DNA of 64,000 nucleotides from Diphasiastrum complanatum (Eukaryota > Streptophyta > Lycopodiopsida > Lycopodiales > Lycopodiaceae), in contig CM055093.1 in the NCBI GenBank assembly GCA_029204225.1, positions 25,752,885 to 25,816,884 on the forward strand, in the 5' to 3' direction. The translations under genes were made by a program, and so were the position numbers. The notes under the pieces are model-generated. The model was not told the DNA's origin. It saw only the letters and a program-made list of their open reading frames with translations, and searched no databases. Below, piece after piece: positions 43,860 through 56,766 of the stretch (the stretch's first letter is position 1; each line of letters begins with the position of its first letter).

Positions 43860-45715
43860 ATATTTTTCTATATCTTACATGGCATTCCTTAAAGGGTCTT
43901 TTTGATATTGAGAACTCCTCTAATGTCACAAGGATGGTTCTAACCAAACCCTCTACGGCAACAAAGAAAAATCTAAAAAACAATTCAAGCCTAAGAGGGA
44001 GTCAAATCAAAGGCAAGATTGTGATCAACAAGCAGAGGGGACCAGCAAAGGCAACGGGAAGAGCAAAGGGAGGTCGAAACAACAAGGTGGAGAAAAGAAG
44101 ACTTGCGTGAGATGCAGAAGAGATGGGCACACAGTTGATATATGCTGGCTCAATTCAAAAATTGAGTGTATCCACTACCACAAGAAGGGTCATGCAGCCA
44201 TCGACTGTCGTCTGAACTCGAGGAACAAATTAGCACAGAACAGACAGGAGAACAGCAACAGTTCATCCTATGTCGAGGAGCCTGAAAGCTCAGAAATAGG
44301 CGAAGAGAGATCGAACAGAAACTGTTCGACTGCCTACATTTGTAAAGACGTGTGTGCAGTGTCAACATCTGACACACATGAGGTGATCCTAGATTCAGGA
44401 GCCACCTCACACTTCGTGACATGAAGACGAATCATGTCTGATTTCAGCAGTGCTGATCCTTCAAGATTCATTGTTCTTGGAGATGGATCCAAACATCAAG
44501 TGAACAATATTGGTTCACAGTGGCTCAACACCAATGGCAGAGACAGATGACTCGAAAATGTTCCGTTCATGTCTACACTGCAATAGGACTTGTTTTTTGT
44601 GGCAAGAATAGCAGATGCAAGAATGCGTGTGACATTTTCTAACGAAGCATGCAACGTGGTTGATGTCATACTAGTACCCTGATCACTCAAGGCAGAGAAA
44701 AAAAAATCTATATCACTTGAAGGTACGTCTGCCTGCAAATCAGGTGCATCAAACTCATGATGATTCGTCAAACACTCTATGGCACATGAGACTATGCCAC
44801 ATGAACTCTTTGGCTCTTTACCAAGCAAGCCATCATGGAACGATAACAGGGTTCAGCATCTCGAATGCAACCAGTTCGACCACCTGTTATGCATGTTTGA
44901 AGGGTAAGATGTCGTGCACTCCATTTGTTAAAGACTCCTACAGAATGACCAAGATTCTGGAGTTAGTGCATTCTGAAATCTGTGGGCCTTTCAATGTGAT
45001 CTCAGTAGGAGGCTCAAAGTATTACATAACCTTCATTGATGATTATAGTAAATTTTCCAGAGTGTACTTTATTCAGAATAAATCTGAAACACTTGATAAA
45101 TTCACAGAGTATGTGAATTGGGCAGAGAGATGTGCAGGCAACAAAGTGAAGCAGATCAGGACATATCAAGGTGACAAATACATCTCAAATCGCTTCACTG
45201 ACTTCTGCAATGATCATGACATCATTCACATAAGGACTGCAGCCTACACACTGCAGCTCGACGGTGTTGCAGAAAGGAAGAATAGGACCCTGATGGAAGC
45301 TGCCAGATGCATGATGGCCTACTCAAAAGCTCCAAGGGCACTGTGGGCTGAAGCAGTAGCTACAACCGCATACATCCAGAATAGGACAGGCAAGTCTGGT
45401 GTCCCTCACACGACACCACACGAGTTATGGTGAGGTAGAAAGCCCAACCTATCTCACATCAGAATCTTTGGCTGTGCAGCTTATGCACATATTTCTGATA
45501 AGCTTCGAAAGAAGCTTGATGAGAAGCTGAACAGGGATTTCTGGTAAGTTAAGACAACAATTCGTCATACTACAGAGTCTACGTGCCAGACACTATGAAG
45601 ACAGTGAGAGATGTCAGATTTGACGAGAGCAGGAAAATGCCCAATGACGATCCTATCAGCTATGAAGTTCTGAAGAGACAGTACTATGACTTGCCGCCAG
45701 TCAGAGGGAATCACT
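43860..45715 (+). pseudogene. copia element 3 relic: LTR tail, gag end, protease, integrase
   Basis: An LTR-tail phrase (43876-43925) is shared with 23.88 kb. Then come a basic gag end and two zinc knuckles, CVRCRRDGHTVDICW (about 44104) and CIHYHKKGHAAIDC (about 44170). Protease VILDSGATSHFVT is cut by TGA at 44422. Integrase is open from 44717 to 45433: LWHMRLCHMN, CYACLKGKMSC, LVHSEICGPFNV (Glu where the first catalytic Asp is expected), FIDDYSKFSRVYF and DGVAERKNRTLME. After TGA at 45431 it continues IRIFGCAAYAHIS with more stops. Reverse transcriptase and RNase H are missing. Double knuckles differ from the single knuckle of elements 1, 2 and 4, so this is another copia lineage. Confidence 0.8.
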
Positions 45716-47424
45716 AAAACACGAAACCGAAGATTTTTCAAAAACCATACTTTATGCTCAAGAATCACTATTTTCTTCAAGTTTTGGCAATTCTTACCCT
45801 CATGCAACCTCACACAAATCTCTTAGCACTAAGAAAGACTTGGTCCAAACATCTAAAATATTTAATACATTAATTACCAACTTTGGCTTATTATTCATAA
45901 CAGCATGCAATCATTAGATTCATTTTTAGTAACTTTCTAATAGCCCATATAAACTTTGAAATCATCAGCCTATAGTAGCTTTTGAGTTTTGCTAGGTTAA
46001 ATCTAGTTTCTAACCAAAAATTATAGAAACTTTTAAAAAACCATAAGTAATTTGACATGCAAGGTCAAATCATTGATTCTTATCCATGAAATATTAATAA
46101 GCCCTAGAAATGAAAAACAACAATCTCCTACTCAAAAGGTAGGAAAAAGCATGCCAAAATCTGAATTTGAAAATTTGCCAACTCCACCTCCTGATTATCA
46201 TAAGCCAGTTGCTTATATGAGGATCACACCAAGATCCAGCTACAATATACCATAGAGGATGTTGCGGAGCCAAACCACCCAACCAACTATAGCTCGAGAT
46301 CAAACCCGAAGAGCCTCACAATTATGCCATGGTAAGGGAATATTAAAGAAGAGGAGAGTAATTGATAGCCAAAATCAACAAGCCATGAATGTAAATGGGT
46401 GAATTCCTTCAGGATTATATAGCCTCCAAGGATTTTGTGCATGATGTCATGCATGCCCAAGGTCCACCCTATAGATAGCACAAGTTACTATTGATTATCT
46501 CTCCATGCATATAATTGTCACATACCATACCCTGCTCCACATGTCGCTATGTGAATGCTTGCGTCCTCTCAAGATAATTAATCATGAAACTGGCCTTGTA
46601 TTGGAACGCGGTAAGGATATATTGTCTTGGTAAGGATATAATGTTCGTGCTATAGAAACAATTGAAAAAAAATAATGAACATAGTTTTTAAGGTCCCATT
46701 ACTGATTCCATCTATGAGGGCTAAGTATTTTTAATATTCCATTCATGAGAATTTCGTTATGTGGAGAGCTGAGAATTACATCCAATCAAATTTGTATGAA
46801 AAAATGAGGTCTCATTGTTATGCCCTATGTATCGGTGGTCCTTAAACTTAATCTAGACCATTGATTGACACATTTTGGGTTGCTTGCAATCTGATGCATG
46901 GATTGCATTTGGGCTAAGCAAATGTAAATTTAGTATACCATTAGGCCCCGTTGATTGACTACACTTAATAGAGCATGTATTGCACATGATGTTATGGTAT
47001 TATGAAAGGTGTTGGGCAGAGGACATTTTGCCCGGTTTGGCTTTCCAAAAAAACATTGGAAAGCCGAACAAGGCATAATGGCGCCTTCCATTGTGTAATG
47101 GATACTTTGACTTTCCACATGTACTTTATGAAATGTAATGAGCACTTTGACTTCGTTTGACCAGTCTGACAATCCCACGTGGCAGCTTGATGCCGCCTAA
47201 CGCGCAGGCTGGAAAGAGCACCAAAAAGTTTCAAAAAAAAAAACAGATGCATATTCTACTTTTTAATCTGTTAAAAAATAGGCAAGATAGTCACAAAGCA
47301 TCCATTACGTATTATGGAACGAGCCCGGCAAATGACATTTTGCCCGATAAAGAGTCATAGGCAAGGCCCATTCCTTTGATTAATGCATAATTGCTCCTTT
47401 TTCACATGACCATTATGCGTAGAA
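45716..47424. other. no gene recognised
   Basis: Short ORFs only. GACATTTTGCCCG appears as a direct repeat near 47021 and 47332, bracketing about 310 bp, and could mark a small transposable element, but no inverted termini were seen. Confidence 0.4.
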
Positions 47425-47530
47425 TCTACATTTGAAAAACATAGTCAACGTTCTACATTTGAAAAACATAGTCAACGTTCTAGAAGGTGAGTATTTTTTT
47501 AAAAACATAGTCAACGTTCTAGAAGATGAG
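47425..47530. repeat. 27-bp unit twice in tandem plus a diverged third
   Basis: TCTACATTTGAAAAACATAG and the rest of the unit are exact at 47425-47451 and 47452-47478. AAAAACATAGTCAACGTTCT with TAGAAG(G/A)TGAG follows to about 47530. Confidence 0.85.
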
Positions 47531-48984
47531 GATTTTTCACATGACTATTATGAAGCTAAATATGCATCTAAAAAACATAATGGCACAAATGTATAGATTT
47601 CTTGTGTTATTGTCATGAAAGAATTTCACCATATGTGCCATCAATTTAATGTTGGCTTTATGATCCATTCTAAAACAAGAACGGCTCGAGCAATGGAAAG
47701 CGTAGGCTTAACAACAGAACAAGCCAGGCCCAAAGGAGGAGGTCATTAGCAGGACTGTTCTGTTCATGTTTCAGATATGGACCAACATGTAGTTCTCGTC
47801 TGTTCATTTTCCCAGGGAAGTGAGCACTCCACTAGAAATTGAATTTATTTTCAACCACTATTATGCCAGTTTGATCTGAGAAACTTGCACTGCCTTGTTG
47901 CTGAAGCCAGTCATTATGGATTCGAATATGATTTGAAGTAGCAATTTGGCTAGAGTAAATTCTTGACTGTCTTGTTAAAGAACTATTAAGGTCTCTTCTA
48001 ACATCAATGACTTCTTAGTTGGCCAGTTCTTTACGGCTTTCTGTTCATAGCAATGAGTTGGATTATTGCTGTACGAATGCAGACTCGATGCTGACAAATT
48101 TCTTCTGTTTTTGGTGCAAAAAGGTGACAGGAGCAATTGGCAGCTCTCTTCATCACCTTTGGAAAGATAACTCTCAAAGCAGTTGTAGAAAACCACTTTC
48201 GTGAATGGCACCTTTAATTTTCGTGCGAACTATTTCCTGCATCTATTAGCCCAGGTTGTGGGTTGTCGAGTTTGTGGAGACCAAAATTCTAATTATAAAT
48301 CTGCTTTTGTAGATTGCAAGGACGAATATAAAATTTGCATCATACTAGTGATCAGGACTCAGCAGCATTTTGTCTCTTATCTGAAGTATCAGCTTCATTT
48401 GAAGGATTGGCAACATTTGGGTTATCCTGAGTTACTCACATTGACGAGACTACAAAAGTTAATTAGATGAAATGTCATCTTCTAAAGCAGAGTAACTCTT
48501 ATTTATACTTGAGAATGAAAGCTCTCACGGCCTTAACTCTTGCAGGGACAATGTTTAGATCTTAACCAGTTCAAGTTACAGCTGCAGATTGGTCTGCTCA
48601 ATACAAAATGTTAATAATGATAAACAAAGAGACACTGCACTTGATGGTTATGTAGCCGCTCTATGGAAGCACGTAGATCAATGACAGGTATTCCTTGGCA
48701 ACAAAATCACATTATTTGATATTTGCACAAGTTTAGTGCGAAAATGCGGGGTTATTTGGAATCGGAATGACAAAATGTGAACGAATAGAGATATAGCACA
48801 ATACACTGCATGAGGAAATAGAAACCGGGCATGAAACAAGTACCTTTCACAGATGTACGATGATGCAGCAAAAAGAAATCTTTTCTGCTGTCAGAATATC
48901 TACGTCGATGTTGTGGCATTTTCTGCTGTTGTTTTCTTACACGTCGTATACCTGACTTGCCAAATGCAGCACCGATGTATCACC
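47531..48984. other. no gene recognised
   Basis: Short ORFs on both strands near 47975-48470 have no recognisable motifs. I would not call a gene here. Confidence 0.4.
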
Positions 48985-49370
48985 TTGGAAGCAGCTTGAA
49001 AGTAGCTCCAGAATCCAAATTCCAGATTCCAACGGAGCACGAACTACGATCAGATGAAAAACAAAGTCCACAATACATGATCTCTTGTGGGAGGCTTCAA
49101 ATAACTCCAAAACCCAAATTGCAACCGAGCACATTGCACAAGGTGTGATCAGATGGAAGACGGAGATGCACAGTACATGTATGAGTTGGTGGAGGCTTTA
49201 AAATAACTCTAAAACGCGAAGTACAACCGAGCACAAGTGTAATCAGATGAAAGACCAAGATGCACAGTACATGTACAATTGGAGGCTTCAAAATAACTCC
49301 AAAACCAAGATTACAAGTTACAACCAGGCACAACGTGTGACACTGTGATCAGATCAAAGACAAAGCACCA
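48985..49370. repeat. four tandem imperfect units of about 100 bp
   Basis: (G/A)ATCAGAT(G/C) anchors lie at 49048, 49147, 49241 and 49347 (spacing 99, 94, 106). Each unit holds GGAGGCTT(C/T)AAA(A)TAACTC(C/T)A(A/G)AA before the anchor and CA(C/A)AGTACATG after it. Short ORFs across it are shadows. Confidence 0.8.
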
Positions 49371-51084
49371 CAATGCAGCTTAGCAAAGAAGGTTGTAGAA
49401 GATCTTGACACTTGTGGCAGCTGTATCTTCACTTGCTCTGTCAAGAACTGAATTTACAGCTGGGAAGGTCACAGTCTCAGGGCCTTCTGCCCGAGGCCGG
49501 TACATCTGATGGCTTTTTTTTTAACTTTCACGGGACAGCCCAAAGCATAAGGCCCTTCAACCAGCAAATCGGTGCAGTAGCTACTCAAACATGAAGTCAT
49601 ACCTGAGTTTTTTATTTAAGATGTATTTCATGGAATAGCTACATTACACATTGCACAACCGTCCGCACTTTATAAGGTTGTGTAAAAGAGAATTCAAACT
49701 TTTCTTTACATCATGCTAAGTAACATGCCACCTTTGAAAAAACAAAAGACTCATATTACATCACAATAAGAGACACGTCTAATTCCTATGTTGGAAATGC
49801 AATTGCTTTAGTGAGAGAGAGTGTGTGACTGTCCATACAACCAGAATATAATTAAAAATGTGAACTCTCAAAAAAATTAATTCCCAAGACTTCGTAAATG
49901 TAAATAATATGTGGCAATATTATAAAATGAGAACAACTATTGAAAATAATAATTTTTCAAAATCGTGGAAAAGGCCACACAAGCTCTCGAATTTGCCAAA
50001 GATGCAACTCTTTACCTCAAACTCACTTGATAGACACGTCATCTTTTAGAAAATTGTCACAATAGAAGAAAGGAAAGGTCCTCCATTAAGTGGTGATCAC
50101 CAAGGACTACCTTATCTTTTTTTTAGGATCAAAAATTTGACTCCAATTCACCTCACTAATGAGCACATACAAAAGAGGGGGAAAAAAACCCAAAAAATAA
50201 TAATTGATCAATGTGGCAAGCAAGGAGGCACTCACTTACTTCATGCTTGTGCATGGTGGAAATATTTTCAAATTCACCTTGAATGTAGAGCCACAATGCA
50301 CATGGGAGGACTTTAGTTGAAAATAACTACAATGAATAAAATAGCTCAAAAGTTTCATGTTGTTGCCATATATTGTTTAGAAGTCTTTGGTGAAAAAAAA
50401 AAATCTCTAGTTTGCATCGTATCTTTAGTTCCTATTTTCTTGTTATAAGATCTCTCTCATGGATGGTATTATCAAAGTAAGCAATATAGGCAGATAATGC
50501 ATAGATGATTTGGCTATGTTTATTGATGTCATGTATTATTCAATAGTGGTTGGATTGTATAATCTTTTAAAAATTGACTTTATTTATGAATATCTCATTC
50601 AAGATCTTGAAGGCATCAACATCCGCACAAGACGTACTACCACACACATCAATGAAATATTTTTGTGTTGTTTTTCTATTGTGTAATATATGCAGTAAGG
50701 GAAAGTGTTATATGTTAAGACGAAACAGTTCAAAAATGCAGATTTTGCAAAAACTAGTTAAAATATGTCCATGGCTAAAGCCCTAACCTAATTAAGGCTA
50801 GATTCTAGAGCCTATACATACATCATAAAATGTTTCTGCATTTTTGTAAACAAGCCATTAATAAACTCTTTTTTTGTATACGACTTTCATGATCCTTCAA
50901 CACAAAAAACTTAATCATGATGGTTTTTCAAGAAGGCTACATCCTTCCAAAACAATGTGATTTTTTTATACAAATTTTGCTAATTCCTTACCTTAAAAAG
51001 GCCGATATTTCTAAGCATTGAGGCAACATGGCCTCTTGGTCCTTCCAGTATATTAATATTTTGAAAGTTTGAAGATCACCACAA
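49371..51084. other. no gene recognised
   Basis: AT-rich, no convincing ORF. The last bases before the tRNA carry ACCACAA, a CAA motif of the kind found upstream of plant tRNA genes. Confidence 0.45.
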
Positions 51085-51156
51085 GGGCATTTGGTCTAGT
51101 GGTATGATTCTTGCTTAGGGTGCAAGAGGTCGCGAGTTCGATTCTCGCAATGCCCC
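51085..51156 (+). tRNA. tRNA-Pro (anticodon AGG)
   Basis: 72 bases with full cloverleaf. The acceptor stem GGGCATT pairs with AATGCCC (51149-51155), discriminator C. The anticodon stem TCTTGC/GCAAGA encloses TTAGGGT, anticodon AGG, reading CCU. The T arm GCGAG-TTCGATT-CTCGC is perfect. The A box (TGGTCTAGTGGTA) and B box (GAGTTCGATTCTC) are intact. There is no intron, and CCA is not encoded. T runs for RNA polymerase III termination follow. It looks functional. Confidence 0.96.
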
Positions 51157-53300
51157 CTATCTTTTGCTTTTTTTTCGCTGGAGATGAATGCAGAGTAGAA
51201 TGGAGGGTAGTGCTGGCTACGCACTGTGGCTAGCGAAGATGACACAAAGGCATGGTGGGTTCCCCTTTTCCGTCTACTGTTTGTTTTTTGGCGCAATTCA
51301 TGCTCAAACACCGCTATTTGATGCATCTGTAGACCAACCTTTTGTATTGCGCTTCTCACCTTCCTGGAGTGAAGGCCCTTGTAATTTGCCTTTTTCCTAG
51401 TTTAATGTGCGTCTACTCAATGAGGAGGCTTCTTTGCGGGCAGTTTTAGGCCAACTGATCTGGCTGCAAACCAGAGCTTTTGATAATACATACATGCAGC
51501 GATGGAGAGAGGGGATCTTTCTCGGACGCTTAGGCTGCCGTGTAATTCGTTCAAGATGGGATGGATTCTGGGGTTCCTTTGAATTGTCAGCTGCTGATGA
51601 GAATCTACTAAAGTGCAAGCAACTCTGCGGATGAGTGCGCAGCACTTCTAATTCATAGTATGATTGAAACCTAGGTTTTTAAGTTGTACAATCCAGAAAT
51701 GATCTGCCAAGATTGAGTTCTTTGCGTGTGGATATATATATTTGTAAACTATTATGCAATATGCATATGCAACTACTGGTTGTTATATACAACCTAGCCA
51801 AGCCATTTGCTACGAGTGCTCATTTGCTACGAGTGGTCAGGATTCGAGTCTGAACATTTCCTGCTGGATCAACAACTCTACCAACAAACCCTCATTGTGA
51901 TGGACCAAGTGGGTATATTTGAAGTCAACAAATCTCTCCATACATCCCATATTTACCTACAACACAAAAGCTTGTTACTACAAATCTATCATACTTGAAA
52001 GTGCCTTGATTTTAGGTGGGTGTTTGTAGTTTTGTGCTTATAGCCCTTGTCGCTTATTTTGGGCACTGGGTCCGTTACGCTCGACATAGCTCATCAATTG
52101 CCACATGTTCTTTTTGTGTTAAGTAGCGCCTAGGTAGGGAGGGACATTACCCATATGCAAACCATACATCTTTTTTTTCTGCCTAATAAAACTAAAAACT
52201 ATTCCCCTTTTTAATGTCTATGAGTGTGTGTAAAATTCAGTGCCCATGTAGGTTGCACTGCTAGCAACAAATTTGGGGGCAACCAAAAAATTTGAGGTGC
52301 ATGATTTGGGCTTGTGATACTACGATTTTGGCCATTTTTTCGAGTACCAACGTATTAGAGCAGGGGTCGGGCAGCAATGTGTGGCATTGTAGAGAGACTT
52401 GGGCGCGGGCATTACCTCCCCTTGTGCTAATAAGTGACTTTGGCTTTCAGCATAGTTGCTAGGAAACATGAATAGAAGAAACATATAAACTTTCCAACAC
52501 CAAAAACGATTATGAGGTCGAGGTAACCAAGGGAACAATATATGCTACATCATCATAGAACTTTACATTGCAAATTGCTTCATAAGTCTTAGTTTGATCT
52601 GAATCTATAGCTATCCTAAACTCTAAAATTAAACCAATCTTTCACAAAGTGAAACTTCCTGTTTTTATTAGTAAAAAATAGAGATACCCATGGTCCTACA
52701 AAGGTGGGGTGAGCTCACATGTCACAAGGCAAAGGGAGTATTTCTCTTCATTTTCATCATGACCATAAGGCGAATTGAAATGTTCTAAAAGAGGCTGTAT
52801 GAAAGCAAAAACCAACAAGCTTGATGCAGTCACTAGCTAAGATAGTTGCAAGTTTAGGTAGTGTAGAAAGTTGTGAAACAGTCATTTCTGCAACCATGGA
52901 ACGTCAAATTGCAAGTGCTTGAATGAGTGATAAAGTGGTAGAAACTTGTTGACGATAGTAGGATGTAATGATAGATAAAGATGAGGCACCATGTCCTTCA
53001 AGTTTCACTGCAAATCCTACACAAGTTGATAGAAGATATTTGATTTTCTTATGCAAGCACCCATAAGTTTCCAAAGCAAAAAGAAATAAAGTCCTCTTCA
53101 GGAGCGCAATGATATTCTTGTGCTGCATGAGAAACAGTAGCACCTTGAGTAGTGGAAGCCTAATGAAGGAGATCTGACTATGAAGGATCAACAACAATGT
53201 GCTATGAATAATCTATCTGCAAGCATGAATCTATTTGAACATGAATGAAATAAGCATTTAATTAGAACATACACAACTCGAATTATGGAATGAATATTAA
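51157..53300. other. no gene recognised beyond the tRNA terminator
   Basis: Two plus-strand ORFs (51188-51400 and 51407-51634, about 70 residues each) sit one after the other in GC-richer sequence and could be exons of an unknown gene, but they show no domain. The minus-strand ORF over the tRNA is a shadow. Confidence 0.4.
51162..51175 (+). terminator. RNA polymerase III terminator T runs
   Basis: TTTT (51162-51165) and eight T (51168-51175) stand a few bases after the tRNA-Pro gene. Confidence 0.8.
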
Positions 53301-53884
53301 TTAGTCGCGAATGATAACAGTTTGAATGCAAACAAAGTTGCGTTCTTTCTAATACAATACTTTATAGTAACAAAGAGAAAGAACAGAACAATTGCGCTTT
53401 GGATGTTCAACGATTCAAGATTCTAACCTCACAATTGATAAGTTGATGGGTATTTGTACAGATGGTTAGCTAATTAAAAGAATGGTTAATATGTATACTG
53501 CAAATTAGATTAATCCACTACACGCTATTGTCAGTCGCTTTCGGAGACTATTTGAGTCCGTTGGAGATCTGGTCATGACGATGGTACGGTTGAGCCGCCT
53601 TTTGATCAATTCGACTTGAGAGTGACAGATGACCAACTTATGAGCTCGAATCATTCTGAGTGGTCAAAAGTCAAATTCGTTGAAACGTTCAACGTGGCGA
53701 ATGGCTGAGGTGGTTGAATACTTTCGTGTCATCAAGACTATTTTACGAATTTCTCTATATTTTTGTAGACTGTTAGAAAACGTGTGTATTTCTATAGAGT
53801 GTGCAATTGTATAGGTATTTACAACAGTTAGTGAATGGATTTAGATTAGAAGAAAGATAGGGATGGGGAGGATAGGAATCCAAC
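53300..53884 (-). repeat. 3' LTR of a minus-strand copia relic
   Basis: On the minus strand AAATCAAGGGGTGG is followed by TGTTGGATTCCTATCC, starting at 53884. This is the purine tract and LTR start right after the copia pol end. The distal limit is approximate. Confidence 0.55.
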
Positions 53885-53942
53885 ACCACCCCTTGATTTG
53901 GATCCTTAAATGCCTTGATTTGCAAATTCAAGATAGCACAAA

Positions 53943-54566
53943 AATTCATGTGTGCTTTCTAATTTAATCCTTTCGTGAATATGTCAACTGCCATGTACTG
54001 GATTTTGCAAAATTTCATACTTACCTCCTTGTTGAGTATCTTGCTCCTGATGTAGTGATATTTAATCTCGATGTGCTTGCTCCTAGAATGAAATCTATGA
54101 TTGATCGATAATATTGGACTGTTGGAGCAAACTGTTTCAAACCAATATCAGACCATAAGTTTCTCAACCAAATTGCCTCTTTGGTAGCTTGAGAGGTTGC
54201 AATGTATTCGGATTTGGTGGATGGCATTGCAATGGAGGTTTGTTTTTTATTGTTCCAAGATATTGGACCATTATTGAACATGGTTTCATCAGCAAATTAT
54301 GGAAGTACCTTTGCTGGGTGATGTAGAGAAGTCTTCGATTTCTGTCTTTGTGGATTTGAATTCTGAGACAGTAGTGTGCTTCTCCAAGATCTGTCATGTC
54401 GAATTCTTGGGATCCTCTTGGTGTCAGTCCGATATTGTTGCTAAACAACAATGTATCATCCACGTAGAGTGTAGTGATGACAAAGAATTGATCTACAACT
54501 TTGAAATATGCATCACAGTCTATAGAGCTATGTTCGAATCCATGATTGATAAAAATGTGTTGATTC
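53943..54566 (-). pseudogene. copia reverse transcriptase and RNase H relic
   Basis: The minus strand reads DDTLLFSNN near 54460 (catalytic DD region), EFDMTDLGEAHYCLRIQI and YITQQRYFHNLL. RNase H follows: PISWNNKKQTSIAMPSTKSE, YIATSQATKEAIWLRNLW and SKHIEIKYHYIRSKIL. The frame is broken in several places. It is cut at 54567 by insertion of copia element 4; the missing 5' part was not found on the other side. Confidence 0.8.
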
Positions 54567-55234
54567 TGTTAGAATTAAGCAATTTTCACATGGTTTTTTT
54601 ATGTATTTTGACATCTATTGGATCCAGACATGTGAGGACTTGTCCACACGTGTGAAATGACACTTGTAATATTCAAATCCATTTTGATTAGCTTTCATTT
54701 GAGTCTAATATGACATCTCCTAAATTATAGGAGTTAGGTCCTAGATTGTAGGAATCTAGAAGGTCAGCACAAACCACCAATGGATGATGTGGCAAACTTG
54801 ATAGATCTTATCCAAAGTGGATGTGGATGAGTACAATGAGCTGTCCCACACGTGTTGGATGCATCTTAGAAAGAGAGTATTGTGATTTTGTACTTGATCC
54901 ATGATGGATCCATTATTGAGCTAATGATGAGAAATCTTGGTTTTGTGGAGCAATCATTGTGTTTTGATTCTCGTAAGCACTTTCTTTGTGGATGAATTCT
55001 TAGTAAATGATAAGTAAACTATTTCTCTGTTATCAGGCCGTACAGTAGCTGTACTTCACACGTGTGAAGCCGTAGATCATCTTTTTTTATTGTTCTTGCT
55101 TGGAATCACAAAGATTGTCAAGTAGAAGCTAGATCTGGAAGCTAGTGTTGATATAGATCAAGATCCCAAGCTACCAATCACTCTTTGTGATCATTTGTAG
55201 ATCAATTTCAGTCCTTAAACTCTGAAATTTGACA
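54567..55234 (+). repeat. 5' LTR of copia element 4
   Basis: TGTTAGAATT ... TTTGACA, 668 bp, inserted in the minus-strand copia relic. It carries three CACACGTG palindromes (54645, 54847, and TTCACACGTGTGAA at 55055). Confidence 0.85.
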
Positions 55235-55246
55235 TGGTATCAGAGC
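55235..55246 (+). other. primer binding site, initiator tRNA-Met
   Basis: TGGTATCAGAGC directly after the CA end of the LTR. Confidence 0.9.
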
Positions 55247-55857
55247 CAAGTCAAAGAGCTTAGCTGATGATCCAAAAATCTTCATTTTTGTGAAAGCATT
55301 GGTGCTAGAGTCATTTTGAAGGAGGGCAACCTTTTCTAATAGTTTACTTGTGATGTTGAGGTTCAGATTAGTGTGTAAAGTTTAGATGTACTTCTCACAC
55401 GTGTGAGAGGCTGCTGGAGTTGTACTTTCACCAAAACTTTGTGTTTTTTTCAATATTTGAGCTTCAAACAAGTTGTGTAGAGTGAAACTATTGATGTGCT
55501 TTGAAAAAACATTGTTTCCATTATAGATTTGATGAGTGAATGGTGTTGGAATCTTATTAAACCTACAAATCCTTTTGAGAGAGTTTGAGGCTTATGTTTT
55601 TTAGTTCAAGAGTGAAACTAAAACCAATTCTAAACACCATAGGAAGGCATTGGCACTTCCAAAAATCAAATCCAAGTTTCTAAGTGAATAGATTGTGTAG
55701 AATACACTTTCCCAAATCTTTTTGAGTTCAAGATCATTATAGATCTTGCTTCTTGAGTCTAGTGAGATTCAAGAGAGTATCATTTTAGCTTAATTATGAG
55801 AAAGGAATAAGGGAGAGCCTTTGAATAGTACATTTGTTGTACTTGTTACTAGATAGA

Positions 55858-56766
55858 ATGGGTTCAATTGGAGCCTATCTTCTTGAGGCTAGTGAAAGGC
55901 TAAATTCTAATAATTATTCAGCTTGGAAAGTAAGAATGGAGTCACTACTTGTGCTCCAAGATATGTTTGATCTTGTCATAGGAGAGGAAGAAGAACCTCA
56001 AGGAGGGGAAGATCAAGTGAGGTACAAAATGAGAGCTAGATTAGCATTACATTACTTGAAAATGAATGTTAGTAATGAACTTATAAAGGAAGTAGCATCT
56101 TGTACCTCGACCAAGGAGGCATGGAACTACCTCAAAGGGATTTATGAATCCAAAAATACCTCTAGAGTGCTTATGATTAGAAACAAAGTTCTTCAAAGCA
56201 TTAGAGGGAGTGATGAGAGTGCTCAAGAGTATGTCTTGAGAATAAAATCTCTCAACAAAGAACTTTCCATCATTAGTGAGGATATTCATGATGATGAACT
56301 TGTTCAAAGTATTTTGAATGGTCTTGGAGATGAGTTCTCCAATCTTGTACAAAGCTTTGCTATTCAAGATGCACTACCTTCCATTGACAAGCTCCATAGT
56401 GTGCTTGTGGCCGAGGAGAGTAGGATCTTTCATGTCAAGCAAAGGATTGGTTCCTTAAAGTTGCATGATGGTGATGAGAAGGCCAAATTCTCAAGCAAGG
56501 GAAAGGAAAAGTCAAAGAAGAAGATCCAACACAAGGAGACCAAGAATGATGATCAACCATCAAGTTCCAAAGGTGGAAAGAAGAACAAAGCCAAACTCAA
56601 GTGTTTCTTTTGTGGAAAGAAGGAGCACTTTGCATCCGAGTGTTTCAAGAAGAAGAATGCACAAGGAGAGAGCAAACAAGGCAACCTCACTCTTGAGGAA
56701 GATGAGGATGAAGTGGATTCATCCTTGATGGCTTCTACATCAACATCAAAGATCTACTCAGAATGA
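55858..56766 (+). pseudogene. copia element 4 gag
   Basis: Open for about 300 codons from MGSIGAYLLEASERLNSNNY. WKVRMESLLVLQDMFD and LKMNVSNELIKEVASC follow, then IYESKNTSRVLMIRNK and the zinc knuckle CFFCGKKEHFASEC (Lys-Lys-Glu in place of the common Lys-Gly-His). The knuckle is near 56608. A TGA at 56764-56766 ends it, and the protease follows in another frame. An upstream in-frame start at 55834 also exists, but ATG 55858 matches the gag start of relatives here. Confidence 0.88.

Noticed and set aside
46930-47340. MITE between the two GACATTTTGCCCG copies
   Set aside because: The copies are direct, not inverted, and no target duplication or terminal inverted repeat was found.
48019-48470. 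Small plus-strand gene
   Set aside because: Two short ORFs with no domain, start context or splice support.
51096-51359. Minus-strand ORF of 87 codons over the tRNA
   Set aside because: It runs antisense through the tRNA-Pro gene and has no homology beyond that; a shadow ORF.
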